64,000 nucleotides of DNA from UBA9619 sp964630665 (GTDB taxonomy: Bacteria; Pseudomonadota; Gammaproteobacteria; Arenicellales; UBA868), in assembly GCA_964630665.1 (NCBI GenBank), contig CAZVVN010000001.1:1-64000 (forward strand). Direction: 5' to 3'. Numbering within the stretch: position 1 is the stretch's first letter; every line of letters begins with the position of its first letter. Below are positions 36,587-45,470 of this stretch, one piece after another. The translations under genes and the position numbers were made by a program. Under the pieces are notes generated by a model. It was not told the DNA's origin. It saw only the letters and a program-made list of their open reading frames with translations, and made no database searches.

Positions 36587-37997
36587 TTGAGTCTTCGAGT
36601 TTCTGGAATCCCAGGCAAACTCCCTCTGACGCAGTACCTCCTGGTTCCGGTGGCTATGATGACTGCCGGGCTGGCTGCTTGAAACAACAGCGACAACCCC
36701 GGTGCTCAAACGGAGGGTGTTACGGAAGCTCCCTCCAAGGCACAACAACCCCCTGCTGAAACTTCGATCGAGGTGCCCCCAAAGACTATGAGCACGAGCC
36801 ACTGGCGGCGTATGAAAAATACCTGAACCAGGGTGTTGAAAAGCGCGAAAACCGGGTCAAGCTGATCTTCATTCCAGTACCTTTCGACCAGTTACTCGAA
36901 CGGCTGGCTTCAGGCCAGGGTGACATTGCAGCAGCCGGGTTGACGGTCACCTCTGATCGGCAAGAGACGGTCGCATTTACCGATCCCTACCTAAAGGGGG
37001 TTACTGAGGTGGTGGTCGGGCGGCCCGGACTGGGGGAATTGGCGGGCCTCGAGTCCCTGGCTGGCCGGCAGCTGGTTGTTCGCCGCGGCTCCAGTTATGC
37101 TCAGCATCTTGAAAATCTCGACCGCCGGCTTCAAGGCCTCGTATATCCAGGGACAACAATACGCGAAGCCGACAGCAGGCTGGCGACAGAGGATATTCTC
37201 GAGTTGGTCAACTCGGGCGCCATCGACCTGACGGTTGCCGACGGCCACATCGCGTGGATCTGGGCGCAGGTACTGCCGGCGCTCCGGGTGTACGAGAACC
37301 TCAAAATAAATCAAGGCGGTCAGATCTCCTGGGCAATCCGCAAGGACAGCCCGAAGCTTGCGGAACACCTTAACCGGTTCATTGCCGAGCATAAGAAAGG
37401 ATCGCTGCTGGGAAACATTCTGTTTACAAAGTATTACAAAGCCAATCGGTGGATCACCAATCCTTTGGCCACCGCGGATCGAGAGCGATTGCACCAGATA
37501 AAGGCCCTGTTCGAGCGCTATGGCCGGATGTACGACATCGACTGGCTCAAACTGGTCGCACAGGCCTACCAGGAATCGCAACTCGATCAGACAACGCGTA
37601 GTTCCGCAGGTGCGTAGGGATCATGCAGTTGCTGCCCAGTACGGCTGCGGGTCACCCTATCAATATTCACAACATCGAGGAACTGGAGAACAACATTCAT
37701 GCTGGTGCCAAGTACATGCACCACCTGCACACTACTTATTTCGATAACGCTGTTGTTCCGGCTGCGGACCAGATCGATTTCGCCTGGGCCGCATACAACG
37801 CAGGCCCTGCCCGGATCCGCAAGCTGCGCAAGATTGCTGCCGAACGAGGGCTCGACCCGAACCGGTGGTTCGGCCATGTGGAGGTAATTGCTGTCGAGAA
37901 AATCGGTCGGGAAACGGTCGACTATGTGCGGAACATCAACAAGTACTACGTTGCCTACAAACTCTATTTTCAGTCTCAGGCCGGGTCCAACAACTGA
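36587..37997 (+). pseudogene. MltF-like lytic transglycosylase, broken at three or more places
   Basis: Remains of a lipoprotein with a solute-binding-like domain followed by a lysozyme-like transglycosylase domain. One frame reads a lipoprotein leader (LLVPVAMMTAGLAA) with TGA at 36680-36682 where the lipobox Cys (TGC) should be, then NNSDNPGAQTEG and a Pro-rich linker. At a run of five C (36776-36780) the homology moves to another frame (DYEHEPLAAYEKYLN), and the first strand of the binding domain seems to be missing. The binding domain then runs intact to SSAGA, where a one-base deletion at about 37613 creates TAG (37615-37617). The transglycosylase continues in a third frame from IMQLLPSTAAGHP to 37997. 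The catalytic Glu (AYQESQ) survives. It is almost surely non-functional. Confidence 0.8.
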
Positions 37998-38013
37998 CGG
38001 GCTTGGCTGAGGT

Positions 38014-39048
38014 CTAGTTGCTCCGTTTCCAGGGATCGTTGATCGGTAGAAAGTCCTGGTTGATGTTGGCTATATCGTTGTGGCCAAAGACACCTTCCAG
38101 CCTGAACGTGAAGCGGAAAGTAGCATCGTGATCATGCTCAGCCGGAAAATGTACACCAGGTTCTATCTCCCAGAACAACCAGTCCAGGCTTGTCATGTGC
38201 CGATAGCGCAGCTTGAGATTTGCATCATTCAGTTCAAAATCAGGTTGGTCGCGAAAAGAAAAATCCAGGTCGTACGCGATCGCTTGCTGTTTTTCGCGTT
38301 TCATACGTTGGTACAAGCTGAAATACTGATCAAAACAAACGCCGTCATTACACATCTCTGGATTGTTCTCGTACCAGCGGATCTCCGATGTCGGTCGGAA
38401 GAAGAACTGTGAAGACAACGGCCGGTCGAAATCAAGTCTGCCGTTGTATTCGAACTTTGCACTGGTGAAGTAATAGAGTGTGTTGGTGAGAATTGGCACC
38501 GACGGACCACCAGTGAGGTATTGCTTGCGGTGTTTCATCCGCCCGTACAGTTGGTATTTGCCGATCCGCTTACGGATCCCGATGTCGAACCGCAATTTGT
38601 CCCTGCGCCCGTCAGGCCGTGGTTTGAGCCTGAGGCTGATGTTCTGATCGTCTTCGGCCCGGTCCCGGTTGGCTTCATGGTCGTCGCTGCCGAAGATGAT
38701 GTTCAGTCGTTTCTCCGTCCGAGGCAGGGATAGTTTGCCGCGCAGCCCACCGCCTAACCCTGTACCGTCATGACCGTCATAGCGGAGTTTCAAGTACACC
38801 CGCAGGCGCGATTTCTGGGACTCTTCATCGGCTGGCAACTCGGAGAAGAAACTGTCGATAGTGTCCGCTGTGCTGAGAACAGTGTCGGACCAGTTATCGT
38901 GAATATCATCGATAACAGACACTTCATCCTCGCCCGCGGCAACAAACTGCGGTACGGCCAGCACAAGCGCGAGGATAAGTGCCAGTGACGGCCCGGAGAT
39001 AGAAAAAGGCCAGCGAAACACCGCGATTCTAGTGATGATCAGCCGCAC
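38014..39048 (-). CDS. Predicted outer-membrane beta-barrel protein of unknown function
   Basis: 344 residues with a signal peptide (hydrophobic stretch LALILALVLAVPQFVAA, cleavage near residue 38). The mature part is rich in alternating hydrophobic and charged residues with many Arg, Lys, Asp, Tyr and Phe, for example KLRFDIGIRKRIGKYQLYGR and FEYNGRLDFDRPLSSQFFF. That pattern suits antiparallel membrane strands. It ends in NDPWKRSN rather than the classical terminal Phe. No family was recognised. It faces the broken MltF gene tail to tail, 16 bases apart. Confidence 0.7.
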   Translation of the reverse strand: MRLIITRIAVFRWPFSISGPSLALILALVLAVPQFVAAGEDEVSVIDDIHDNWSDTVLSTADTIDSFFSELPADEESQKSRLRVYLKLRYDGHDGTGLGGGLRGKLSLPRTEKRLNIIFGSDDHEANRDRAEDDQNISLRLKPRPDGRRDKLRFDIGIRKRIGKYQLYGRMKHRKQYLTGGPSVPILTNTLYYFTSAKFEYNGRLDFDRPLSSQFFFRPTSEIRWYENNPEMCNDGVCFDQYFSLYQRMKREKQQAIAYDLDFSFRDQPDFELNDANLKLRYRHMTSLDWLFWEIEPGVHFPAEHDHDATFRFTFRLEGVFGHNDIANINQDFLPINDPWKRSN

Positions 39049-39063
39049 AGCGCGTCGGGCTTT

Positions 39064-39435
39064 TTAGTGAGCATCAAGCTGCCAGCCATCGCCGGACTTA
39101 CAGAATCCATAGATTCGGCTGCTGGTCTGTGAGACGGTGACGGCGGCGAGGTGCAGCTGGCGACAATGCTGATCATTCCGAACGTAGTCATCCAAGAGAT
39201 GCAGTGTGCCGTTGATTTTCCCGTCTTCACTTTGTCAGATCAGTTTGCTGTTGCCAAAAGTCAGGGTATCCAGCGCAAGGTGGGCCGTGTCCAGCAGTGT
39301 ATCAATTTCTGCGGCCGAGAGTTCTGCAAGCAGAGAGTTACGCAGAAAGTTGACGTTCTGAGCCTGCCCGTTGACTGCGGTGAGTCCGATCAGCACCATC
39401 GTTTCGACGACTGTAATCTGGCGCAGATGTGTCAT
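39064..39435 (-). pseudogene. RT0821-like envelope protein interrupted by an in-frame TGA
   Basis: On the minus strand a frame of 123 sense codons from ATG 39435 to TAA 39064 is cut once by TGA at 39237-39235. Upstream of it is an N-terminal hydrophobic leader (VVETMVLIGLTAVNGQAQ) and helical sequence. Downstream in the same frame comes NGTLHLLDDYVRNDQHCRQ and then YGFCKSGDGWQL, resembling the C-terminal domain of RT0821/Lpp0805-type surface proteins (paired Cys and a terminal DGxW). A Trp codon (TGG) would fit where the TGA stands. Either a nonsense mutation or a sequence error. Confidence 0.5.
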
Positions 39436-39756
39436 CCCCGGTCATCCAGCGTTGCCTCGGACGCACTCGTTGTGGCGCTGCTGGCCAGCCTGGCTGCTGT
39501 TGCGTTTGTAGGAGGCTGCGATGGCGGCAGCGACTCGGGTGCGCTGTCCTGCACCCCCTACCAGATCAAGGACGGTGATCTGTACTGGTGGTGTGGGGGT
39601 GAGTGTAGTTCATGGGAGTATCAACGAGAAGCAACGGCCGAGGACTACCAGAAATACTGCCAAGTCTCGCAGCTCAGTCGTAGCACGGCGCTGGTTCTAA
39701 CTGGCGGGCTGCGATTAGTCTCAGCACAGTACCTCGAAATTCCTGTAGGCGGTTGA
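39427..39756 (+). CDS. Possible small lipoprotein
   Basis: 109 residues from ATG 39427. The leader SDALVVALLASLAAVAFVGGC has a fair lipobox (VGGC) with Gly, Gly, Asp after the Cys, pointing to a lipid-anchored envelope protein. The mature part is Cys- and Trp-rich at first (CTPYQIKDGDLYWWCGGECS). No family was recognised. The frame overlaps the start of the divergent RT0821-like remnant by 9 bases and the end of the convergent gene by 36 bases, so the ending (LRLVSAQYLEIPVGG) may be a run-on past a lost stop. Existence is uncertain. Confidence 0.4.
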   Translation: MCHPRSSSVASDALVVALLASLAAVAFVGGCDGGSDSGALSCTPYQIKDGDLYWWCGGECSSWEYQREATAEDYQKYCQVSQLSRSTALVLTGGLRLVSAQYLEIPVGG

Positions 39757-40179
39757 TGATCGGTCAACGGTCATCCGGACCTCCCAGGGTCCGATGAATT
39801 CCCCCATCCCCAGGGCCGGGTTAAAGGCGCTCAGCAGCGCTGCACCGGAAGGGGCGTGCAGTTTCAGCCAGACCGTGATGCGGATGCCGCCCGATCTGTT
39901 GAACTCGTAGACCGTCTGTTCCCGGCGCTTGCCTGAAGGATCGATCCAGTCGACGTTCAACACGTGATCACCATCGGCCAATCCGCTGACGTCGATCACC
40001 GCATAGATTTTGTCCGAGCAGCGGAACACCTGGCCAATCGGGGCCACTGGTCGCCCGTCCACGAGGGTAGCCGTAACGAACGCCTCGATCGTGGCTCCGG
40101 CGAGTGCCGTACTGCTGCCGCTGAAGACGATCAGAATGGAAAAACCCAGTCGCAGCAGGGAGCGACGCAAGATCGTCAC
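39721..40179 (-). CDS. Exported protein of unknown function
   Basis: 152 residues from GTG 40179, just after the upstream aminotransferase stop. A longer frame to 40272 would overlap that gene by 86 bases. A signal peptide (LGFSILIVFSGSSTALAG, cleavage near residue 28) is followed by a compact beta-rich domain. Recognisable stretches are VFRCSDKIYAVIDVSGL, HVLNVDWIDPSGKRRE and FIGPWEVRMTVD, ending FEVLC. The repeated Trp-centred strands suggest an immunoglobulin-like or carbohydrate-binding-like fold. No function is assigned. The Cys near the start and the final Cys could pair. Confidence 0.62.
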   Translation of the reverse strand: MTILRRSLLRLGFSILIVFSGSSTALAGATIEAFVTATLVDGRPVAPIGQVFRCSDKIYAVIDVSGLADGDHVLNVDWIDPSGKRREQTVYEFNRSGGIRITVWLKLHAPSGAALLSAFNPALGMGEFIGPWEVRMTVDRSSTAYRNFEVLC

Positions 40180-40186
40180 CAGATCG

Positions 40187-41566
40187 TCAGGCGGCTTTGC
40201 GCAACAATCCTTCGGTTTCAGCGACTGCTGCGCCCAGTTTGTCGAACAACTCGTCGATCTGGGATGTTTCAATGATCATCGGCGGACAGATGCCGATGAC
40301 GTCCCCGGGCAGACCCCGTACGATCAGACCCCGGGCCAGGGCGCTGGCGGCAAGCGCGGCCGCCGCCTTGGCTTCGACCGGGAACTGCGCGCGGGTGGCC
40401 TTGTCCTCGACCAGTTCCAGTGCTGCGATCAGGCCGACACCACGGGCCTCTCCTACGATCGAGCTGGCGGAGAGTTCTGCCAGGCGTTCCAGAAAGCGCG
40501 GTGCCACCGACTGAACGTGGCCGATCATGTCGCGTTCCTGGTAGATCTTCAGCGTCTCCAAAGCCACCGCCGAACACACCGGGTGACCACCATAGGTGTA
40601 ACCCATGCCCAGGGCGCCGTGCTTGCGACTCTGTTCCTTGAACACGTCGTAGATCTTGTCGGAGATCATCAGTGCTGAAATTGGCAGGTAACCGGAGGAC
40701 AGTTGCTTGGCGCAGGTCACCATGTCTGGCCTGATCCCGTAGGTCTCGCAGCCCCACATGTTGCCGGTACGACCGAACCCGCAGATCACCTCGTCGGCCA
40801 CCATCAGCACATCGTACTTATCCAGCACGGCCTGGATCTTCTGGAAGTAGCTGGCCGGAGGCAGGATCACTCCACCGGCCCCCATGACCGGTTCGGCCAC
40901 GAACGCAGCCACGGTCTCAGGGCCTTCGGCCAGGATCAGTTGCTCGAGGCTCTCGGCCAACCTTGTCGCAAACTGTTCTTCGCTTTCACCAGCATCGCCG
41001 AACCGATAGAAGTTCGGGGTGTCGGTTTGGATCATTCGCTCGAGCGGCAGGTCGAAGTCGTTCTGCATCAGTGGAATCGCCGTCAGGCTGCCGCCAGCCA
41101 CGGTCACCCCGTGATAACCGCGAAGTCTGGATATGATCTTCTTTTTTGCCTTAAGACCCCGGCCGTTGTTGTAGTACCAGGCAAACTTGATGGCGGTGTC
41201 GATGGCCTCTGAACCGGAGTTCAGAAAGAAGGCTCTAGCCATCGGCTTGGGGGCAATAGAGATCAACCGTTCCGACAGCTCGATGACCGGTTCGGTCGAG
41301 CGATGGGCAAAGGTGTGAGAGTAAGGCAGATCGGTAAACTGGCGGGACGCCGCCTCGGCCAGGCGTGACTCGGAAAATCCCAGCGAGACACACCACAGCC
41401 CGGCGAGACCTTCCAGGTACTGGTTGCCGTTGTCGTCCCACACATAGATCCCCTCGCCCCGGGTAATGACCAGGGGCCCTTGTTCTTCGTGGGCCGCGAG
41501 ATTGGTGTAGGGGTGCAGCGCGTACGCGATGTCCTTCTGTCTGTTGGTTTCTGGAGTCGATGTCAT
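40187..41566 (-). CDS. Class III aminotransferase (omega-amino acid or diamine:pyruvate type)
   Basis: 459 residues, PLP-dependent. It begins DIAYALHPYTNLAAHEEQGP, with a later GIYVWDDNGNQYLEGLAGLWC as in GABA/putrescine/beta-alanine:pyruvate enzymes. Cofactor-binding residues are NSGSEAIDTAIKFAWYYNNG (about 117-136), DEVICGFGRTG (about 259) and the Schiff-base Lys in VTCAKQLSSGYLP (about 289). It is divergent from a methylmalonate/malonate-semialdehyde dehydrogenase, so beta-alanine or beta-aminoisobutyrate is the simplest substrate. It differs clearly from the aminotransferase at 29 kb and is not a recent copy of it. Confidence 0.88.
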   Translation of the reverse strand: MTSTPETNRQKDIAYALHPYTNLAAHEEQGPLVITRGEGIYVWDDNGNQYLEGLAGLWCVSLGFSESRLAEAASRQFTDLPYSHTFAHRSTEPVIELSERLISIAPKPMARAFFLNSGSEAIDTAIKFAWYYNNGRGLKAKKKIISRLRGYHGVTVAGGSLTAIPLMQNDFDLPLERMIQTDTPNFYRFGDAGESEEQFATRLAESLEQLILAEGPETVAAFVAEPVMGAGGVILPPASYFQKIQAVLDKYDVLMVADEVICGFGRTGNMWGCETYGIRPDMVTCAKQLSSGYLPISALMISDKIYDVFKEQSRKHGALGMGYTYGGHPVCSAVALETLKIYQERDMIGHVQSVAPRFLERLAELSASSIVGEARGVGLIAALELVEDKATRAQFPVEAKAAAALAASALARGLIVRGLPGDVIGICPPMIIETSQIDELFDKLGAAVAETEGLLRKAA

Positions 41567-41851
41567 GGGGTCTTTACCTTAGGGTCAGGGCAGCTTGTCT
41601 GCACGACAGCCTGCTGTCATAAAAAATCGGTAAACCAGATTGTGCACCCAGCCGGGTACTGGAACAAGCAACACTTGTCCTCTTGATGTCAAACGACCAC
41701 AATCCGGGTTGAAACATCGCTGGCAGCCCAAAAGTGGCCAGTTCGACATTAATTCCAGTGCTATTCTGGTCGCACAACCCGACATTGCGATCAGAATGCC
41801 CCACATCGCCTGCTGATGGCTGGTTAAGGAGACAGGAGGAAGGCCCCGACC

Positions 41852-43369
41852 ATGGACGCGAAAGTCAAGCTGAATCTCAGCCACTTTATCAACGGAAAGA
41901 AGGTTGACGGCATCAGTGGCCGTTTCGGTGATGTCTACAACCCGGCAATTGGCGAGGTGGTCAAGCTGGTACCGCTAGCCTCGGCCGCTGAGGTGCGCAC
42001 GGCGATTGCCAGCGCGTCTGCAGCCTTTCCAGCCTGGGCCGAGATGCCGCCCGCTCGGCGGGCGCAGGTTCTGTACCGCTACCGCGAGTTGCTGCACCAG
42101 CATATGGACGAATTGGCCGAGATCGTGTCCGAGGAGCACGGCAAGACCCTGGACGATGCGAAGGGTTCGATTACTCGTGGTCTCGAGGTCGTGGAGTTTG
42201 CCTGTGGCATCCCGCAGCTGCTCAAAGGTGAGTACTCCGAAGGGGTGGCCGCCGGTGTGGATTCCTGGAGCATGCGTCAGCCGGTGGGTGTCTGTGCCGG
42301 CATCACGCCGTTCAATTTTCCCGCCATGGTGCCGATGTGGATGTTTCCGGTCGCCATTGCCTGTGGCAATACCTTCGTCCTGAAACCCTCCGAACGCGAC
42401 CCGTCCTGTTCACTGCGCATGGCCGAATTGATGTGTGAGGCGGGGGCACCCGATGGGGTTCTCAACGTGGTCAATGGCGACAAGGAGGCGGTGGACACGC
42501 TGCTTGTGGACCCGACGGTGCAGGCCGTCAGCTTCGTCGGCTCAACCGCGGTGGGTGAGTACATTTACAAGACCGGCTGTGAGCACGGTAAGCGGGTCCA
42601 GGCACTGTGTGGGGCCAAGAATCACTTGGTCGTGATGCCGGATGCTGACATGGGGCAGGTGGTCGATGCGGTGATGGGTGCAGCCTACGGTTCGGCTGGC
42701 GAGCGCTGTATGGCGGTGTCGGTGGTGGTTGCTGTTGGGGACGATACGGCCGACCGGATGCTCGAGCAGCTGATACCGAGAGTTGAAGCGCTCAAAGTCG
42801 GTTCCTACAGCCAGACCGAGACAGAAATGGGGCCGGTGATCACACCGGACGCCCGTGACCGTATCAAGGGTTATATCGACCAGGGTCTGGCTGAAGGTGC
42901 CGATCTGATCGTCGATGGCCGGGACATCGTCGTGGCGGGTTACGAGAACGGCTGTTTCGTCGGGGCTACTATCTTCGACCGGGTCAGCCCGAAAATGAAG
43001 ATCTACACCGATGAGATTTTCGGGCCGGTGCTGTCAGTGGTCAGGACCGGCAGCTACGAGGAGGCTATTGAACTGGTCAACGGGCACGAATACGGTAACG
43101 GCACTGCGATCTTCACCCGTGACGGCGATGCCGCGCGTGATTTTACCCATCGTGCACGTATTGGCATGGTCGGGGTCAATGTGCCGATTCCTGTGCCACT
43201 TGCTTTTCACAGCTTCGGCGGTTGGAAGCGGTCGCTGTTTGGCGACCACTATATCCATGGCCCCGAGGGGGTGCGGTTCTACACACGGATGAAAACGGTC
43301 ACCAGCCGCTGGCCCTCCGGTATTCGCGAGGGTGCGGTCTACAACTTCAAGGCGGGCGGCGAACACTGA
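41852..43369 (+). CDS. mmsA: CoA-acylating (methyl)malonate-semialdehyde dehydrogenase
   Basis: Converts malonate semialdehyde or methylmalonate semialdehyde with NAD and CoA to acetyl- or propionyl-CoA plus CO2. 505 residues. ITPFNFPAMVPMWMFPVAIA (about 149-168) is the MmsA-specific form of the NAD-binding motif, and the catalytic Cys is in YGSAGERCMAVSVVV (about 280-294). EIFGPVLSVVR and the terminal TRMKTVTSRWP are typical. GACAGGAGGAAGG precedes the ATG. The 285-base gap upstream, shared with the divergent aminotransferase, must contain both promoters; no clear operator was seen there. Confidence 0.94.
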   Translation: MDAKVKLNLSHFINGKKVDGISGRFGDVYNPAIGEVVKLVPLASAAEVRTAIASASAAFPAWAEMPPARRAQVLYRYRELLHQHMDELAEIVSEEHGKTLDDAKGSITRGLEVVEFACGIPQLLKGEYSEGVAAGVDSWSMRQPVGVCAGITPFNFPAMVPMWMFPVAIACGNTFVLKPSERDPSCSLRMAELMCEAGAPDGVLNVVNGDKEAVDTLLVDPTVQAVSFVGSTAVGEYIYKTGCEHGKRVQALCGAKNHLVVMPDADMGQVVDAVMGAAYGSAGERCMAVSVVVAVGDDTADRMLEQLIPRVEALKVGSYSQTETEMGPVITPDARDRIKGYIDQGLAEGADLIVDGRDIVVAGYENGCFVGATIFDRVSPKMKIYTDEIFGPVLSVVRTGSYEEAIELVNGHEYGNGTAIFTRDGDAARDFTHRARIGMVGVNVPIPVPLAFHSFGGWKRSLFGDHYIHGPEGVRFYTRMKTVTSRWPSGIREGAVYNFKAGGEH

Positions 43370-43393
43370 TCATCCGGACTACGGTCCGGGTGT

Positions 43394-44884
43394 TCATTCG
43401 GTGCAGGCTGCCTGGGCCCCTGCGATCCGTCCGAACACTGCACCGTTGAGCAGCCCGGTTCCTCCGGGATAGTTGTGGTAGAAGATCCCGCCGACCAGTT
43501 CTCCGGCCGCATAAAGGCCAGGGATGGGTGCCAGATCCTCGTCAACCACCTGCGCTTGCGGTGTGATCCGCAGGCCGCCAAATGTAAACGTAATGCCGCA
43601 GGTGACGCCGAAGGCTTCAAAGGGGGGCGTGTCGAGCGTCGTGGCCCAGTTGTTCTTGTCGATCGCAAGGCCCCTGGTACAGCGACCGTCCTTGACTGTT
43701 GGATCGAACGGCACGTCATGGTTGACCGACGCATTGAACTCCGCGACGGTCTTGAGGAACTCTTCAGCGTTAACTCCGTGTTCATGCGCAAGGGTTCTGG
43801 CCAGTTCTTCCAGACTGTCTGCCGCGACGCGCGTGACTTGGCGAATCCGATATTCGTCCCGCATAAGGTGTGTGACCTTGGCATCGAAAACCTGCCAGGC
43901 GGCTTCCCCGGGTTGGGCCAGGATCTCGCCACCATACTTGGCATAGGTGTAGTTGCGAAAATCAGCACCCTCGTCGAGAAACCGTTGTCCATGCTTGTTG
44001 ACGACCAGAGAAAACGGGTAGGAATGTTTCTGAAACATGTCTCCCACGGCGAGGTCACCGAATTCAGGAGCATTCATGTCCCATGCTACTGAGTGACACC
44101 CCGACCAATTGCCACGGGGTGCAGCACCGATCTCAAGCGCCATGCGAATTCCGGCGCCGGTATTGAAACGTGTGCCACGGACCTTGGCCAGTTCCCAGCG
44201 CGGACCGAGATAACGCGTGCGCATCTCGGGGTTGGCCTGGAAGCCACCTGTTGCCAGCACCACAGCACGACTGCGGATCTCTGACGTCATGCCGTTGTGT
44301 CGTACTAGCACGCCGTTGACTACGCCGTCGGCATGTTTGAGCGCCATCACCCGTGCACCGTAACGGATCTCGACGCCGGCCTGGCGCGCGATGTCTGTCT
44401 CCATATCGACCAGCCCCGGACCGCCACCACGGGCCTCTACGGTGAGACCGCCCCAGAATCTGAATTTACCGTCGATCTTGAACGCCTGGCGGCCATACAT
44501 CGGAATAAACCTCACGCCCTTGCCGCGCAGCCATCGTACAGTGTCCCGGCTTTTTGTCACTAGAACCTCAACCAGATCTGGGTCGCAGCGAAAATCGGTG
44601 ACCCGAAACATGTCGTCAAAGAACTCAGACTCGCTGTAGCTGCCGAAATCGGCGTTGCGGATTTCCTCAGCCGACAGGTCGCAGATATCGACCAGATCGT
44701 CCGGGCCATCGTAAACAAAGCGGATGCCGCCAGCAGTGAAGCGGCTGTTGCCGCCGTTTTCTGACTCGGGTGCGCGTTCGAGTACCAGTACGCGGGCACC
44801 TGTCTCCGCCGCGGAGATCGCGGCACAAAGCGCGGCATTACCCGCTCCGGCAACACAAACATCGTAGTCAGTGGTCTTGGACAA
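43394..44884 (-). CDS. FAD-dependent dehydrogenase, TcuA / fumarate-reductase flavoprotein family
   Basis: 496 residues. The N-terminal dinucleotide-binding motif is VAGAGNAALCAAISAAETGA (about 10-29), followed by ERAPESENGGNSRFTAGG, the TcuA-like substrate loop. VVLATGGFQANPEM (about 209) and the C-terminal FAD site PGLYAAGELVGGIFYHNYPG are conserved. The family oxidises tricarballylate or reduces fumarate-like and 3-oxosteroid-like substrates; the closest visible style is tricarballylate dehydrogenase. It has no secretion signal. It is divergent from the SCP2-like, hydrolase and dehydrogenase genes, suggesting one pathway. The true substrate is unknown. Confidence 0.82.
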   Translation of the reverse strand: MSKTTDYDVCVAGAGNAALCAAISAAETGARVLVLERAPESENGGNSRFTAGGIRFVYDGPDDLVDICDLSAEEIRNADFGSYSESEFFDDMFRVTDFRCDPDLVEVLVTKSRDTVRWLRGKGVRFIPMYGRQAFKIDGKFRFWGGLTVEARGGGPGLVDMETDIARQAGVEIRYGARVMALKHADGVVNGVLVRHNGMTSEIRSRAVVLATGGFQANPEMRTRYLGPRWELAKVRGTRFNTGAGIRMALEIGAAPRGNWSGCHSVAWDMNAPEFGDLAVGDMFQKHSYPFSLVVNKHGQRFLDEGADFRNYTYAKYGGEILAQPGEAAWQVFDAKVTHLMRDEYRIRQVTRVAADSLEELARTLAHEHGVNAEEFLKTVAEFNASVNHDVPFDPTVKDGRCTRGLAIDKNNWATTLDTPPFEAFGVTCGITFTFGGLRITPQAQVVDEDLAPIPGLYAAGELVGGIFYHNYPGGTGLLNGAVFGRIAGAQAACTE

Positions 44885-45020
44885 GTACGCTCGCCTGTTG
44901 TGTCGGGTCTCTCGCCTGGCCCCTGTAGCCAGGCGGGAAAGGCTTAAAGACAGCAGTGACAGCCTTACTAGCGCTCCGCATGGTATTCGGGGTAGTCAGT
45001 TCGAGTGGATATTTTATATC

Positions 45021-45470
45021 ATGCATGTATCTGGTCTGATTGAATGGAGTGGTCTGGCCAAAGGGGAAATCCGGTCAGGCCAGCTCAGCGTATCCACAGT
45101 GATGATTGAGAAACTGCCGGAACTGGTCAACAACGATGCCGCCCTGGTTCGTCGCGGCCGCTGGTTGAACGATGTCTTCATGGTCGAGGTGGGCCCGGTC
45201 CAGTACCTGGTGTATGTACAGGCAGGACGCATAGAGCGCGTTGAGACCGGCCCGTTTGTCATGCCGTCGTGGACGTTTGCCGTGCGTGGTCCCGAAGCCA
45301 TGTGGCACCGGTTCTGGAGAGCCACTCCGGCACCCGGGGACAACGACCTCTTCGCCCTGCGCAAGACAGGTGAGATGTCGGTTGAGGGCAATCTTCAGCC
45401 TTTCATGGCCAACCTGATCTATATCAAGCAGGTACTGGCCAGCCCGCGGCAGCTGGATAGCGCCGGATGA
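45021..45470 (+). CDS. SCP2-like (sterol-carrier-type) small protein
   Basis: 149 residues from ATG 45021; an upstream frame to 44871 would run into the divergent gene. The C-terminal half resembles the SCP2 fold: YLVYVQAGRIERVETGP, WTFAVRGPEAMWHRFWRA, then LFALRKTGEMSVEGNLQPF and MANLIYIKQVL. Such proteins bind lipophilic or acyl-CoA-like molecules and often travel with hydrolases. Its stop overlaps the next gene (ATGA), so it is cotranslated with the alpha/beta hydrolase and probably binds the same substrate class. Confidence 0.72.
   Translation: MHVSGLIEWSGLAKGEIRSGQLSVSTVMIEKLPELVNNDAALVRRGRWLNDVFMVEVGPVQYLVYVQAGRIERVETGPFVMPSWTFAVRGPEAMWHRFWRATPAPGDNDLFALRKTGEMSVEGNLQPFMANLIYIKQVLASPRQLDSAG

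Noticed and set aside
36680..39237. TGA read as an amino acid (recoding or selenocysteine) at the two in-frame TGA sites
   Set aside because: TGA is the normal stop of many intact genes here, no selenocysteine-insertion hairpin was recognised, and the MltF-like gene has other lesions as well.
39151..39756. A longer, 201-residue version of the small lipoprotein
   Set aside because: The first 92 residues lie antisense to the RT0821-like remnant, while the signal peptide with its lipobox begins at 39427.
29094..41566. The two class III aminotransferases as a recent duplication
   Set aside because: Their N termini, active-site surroundings and lengths differ throughout; they belong to different subgroups.
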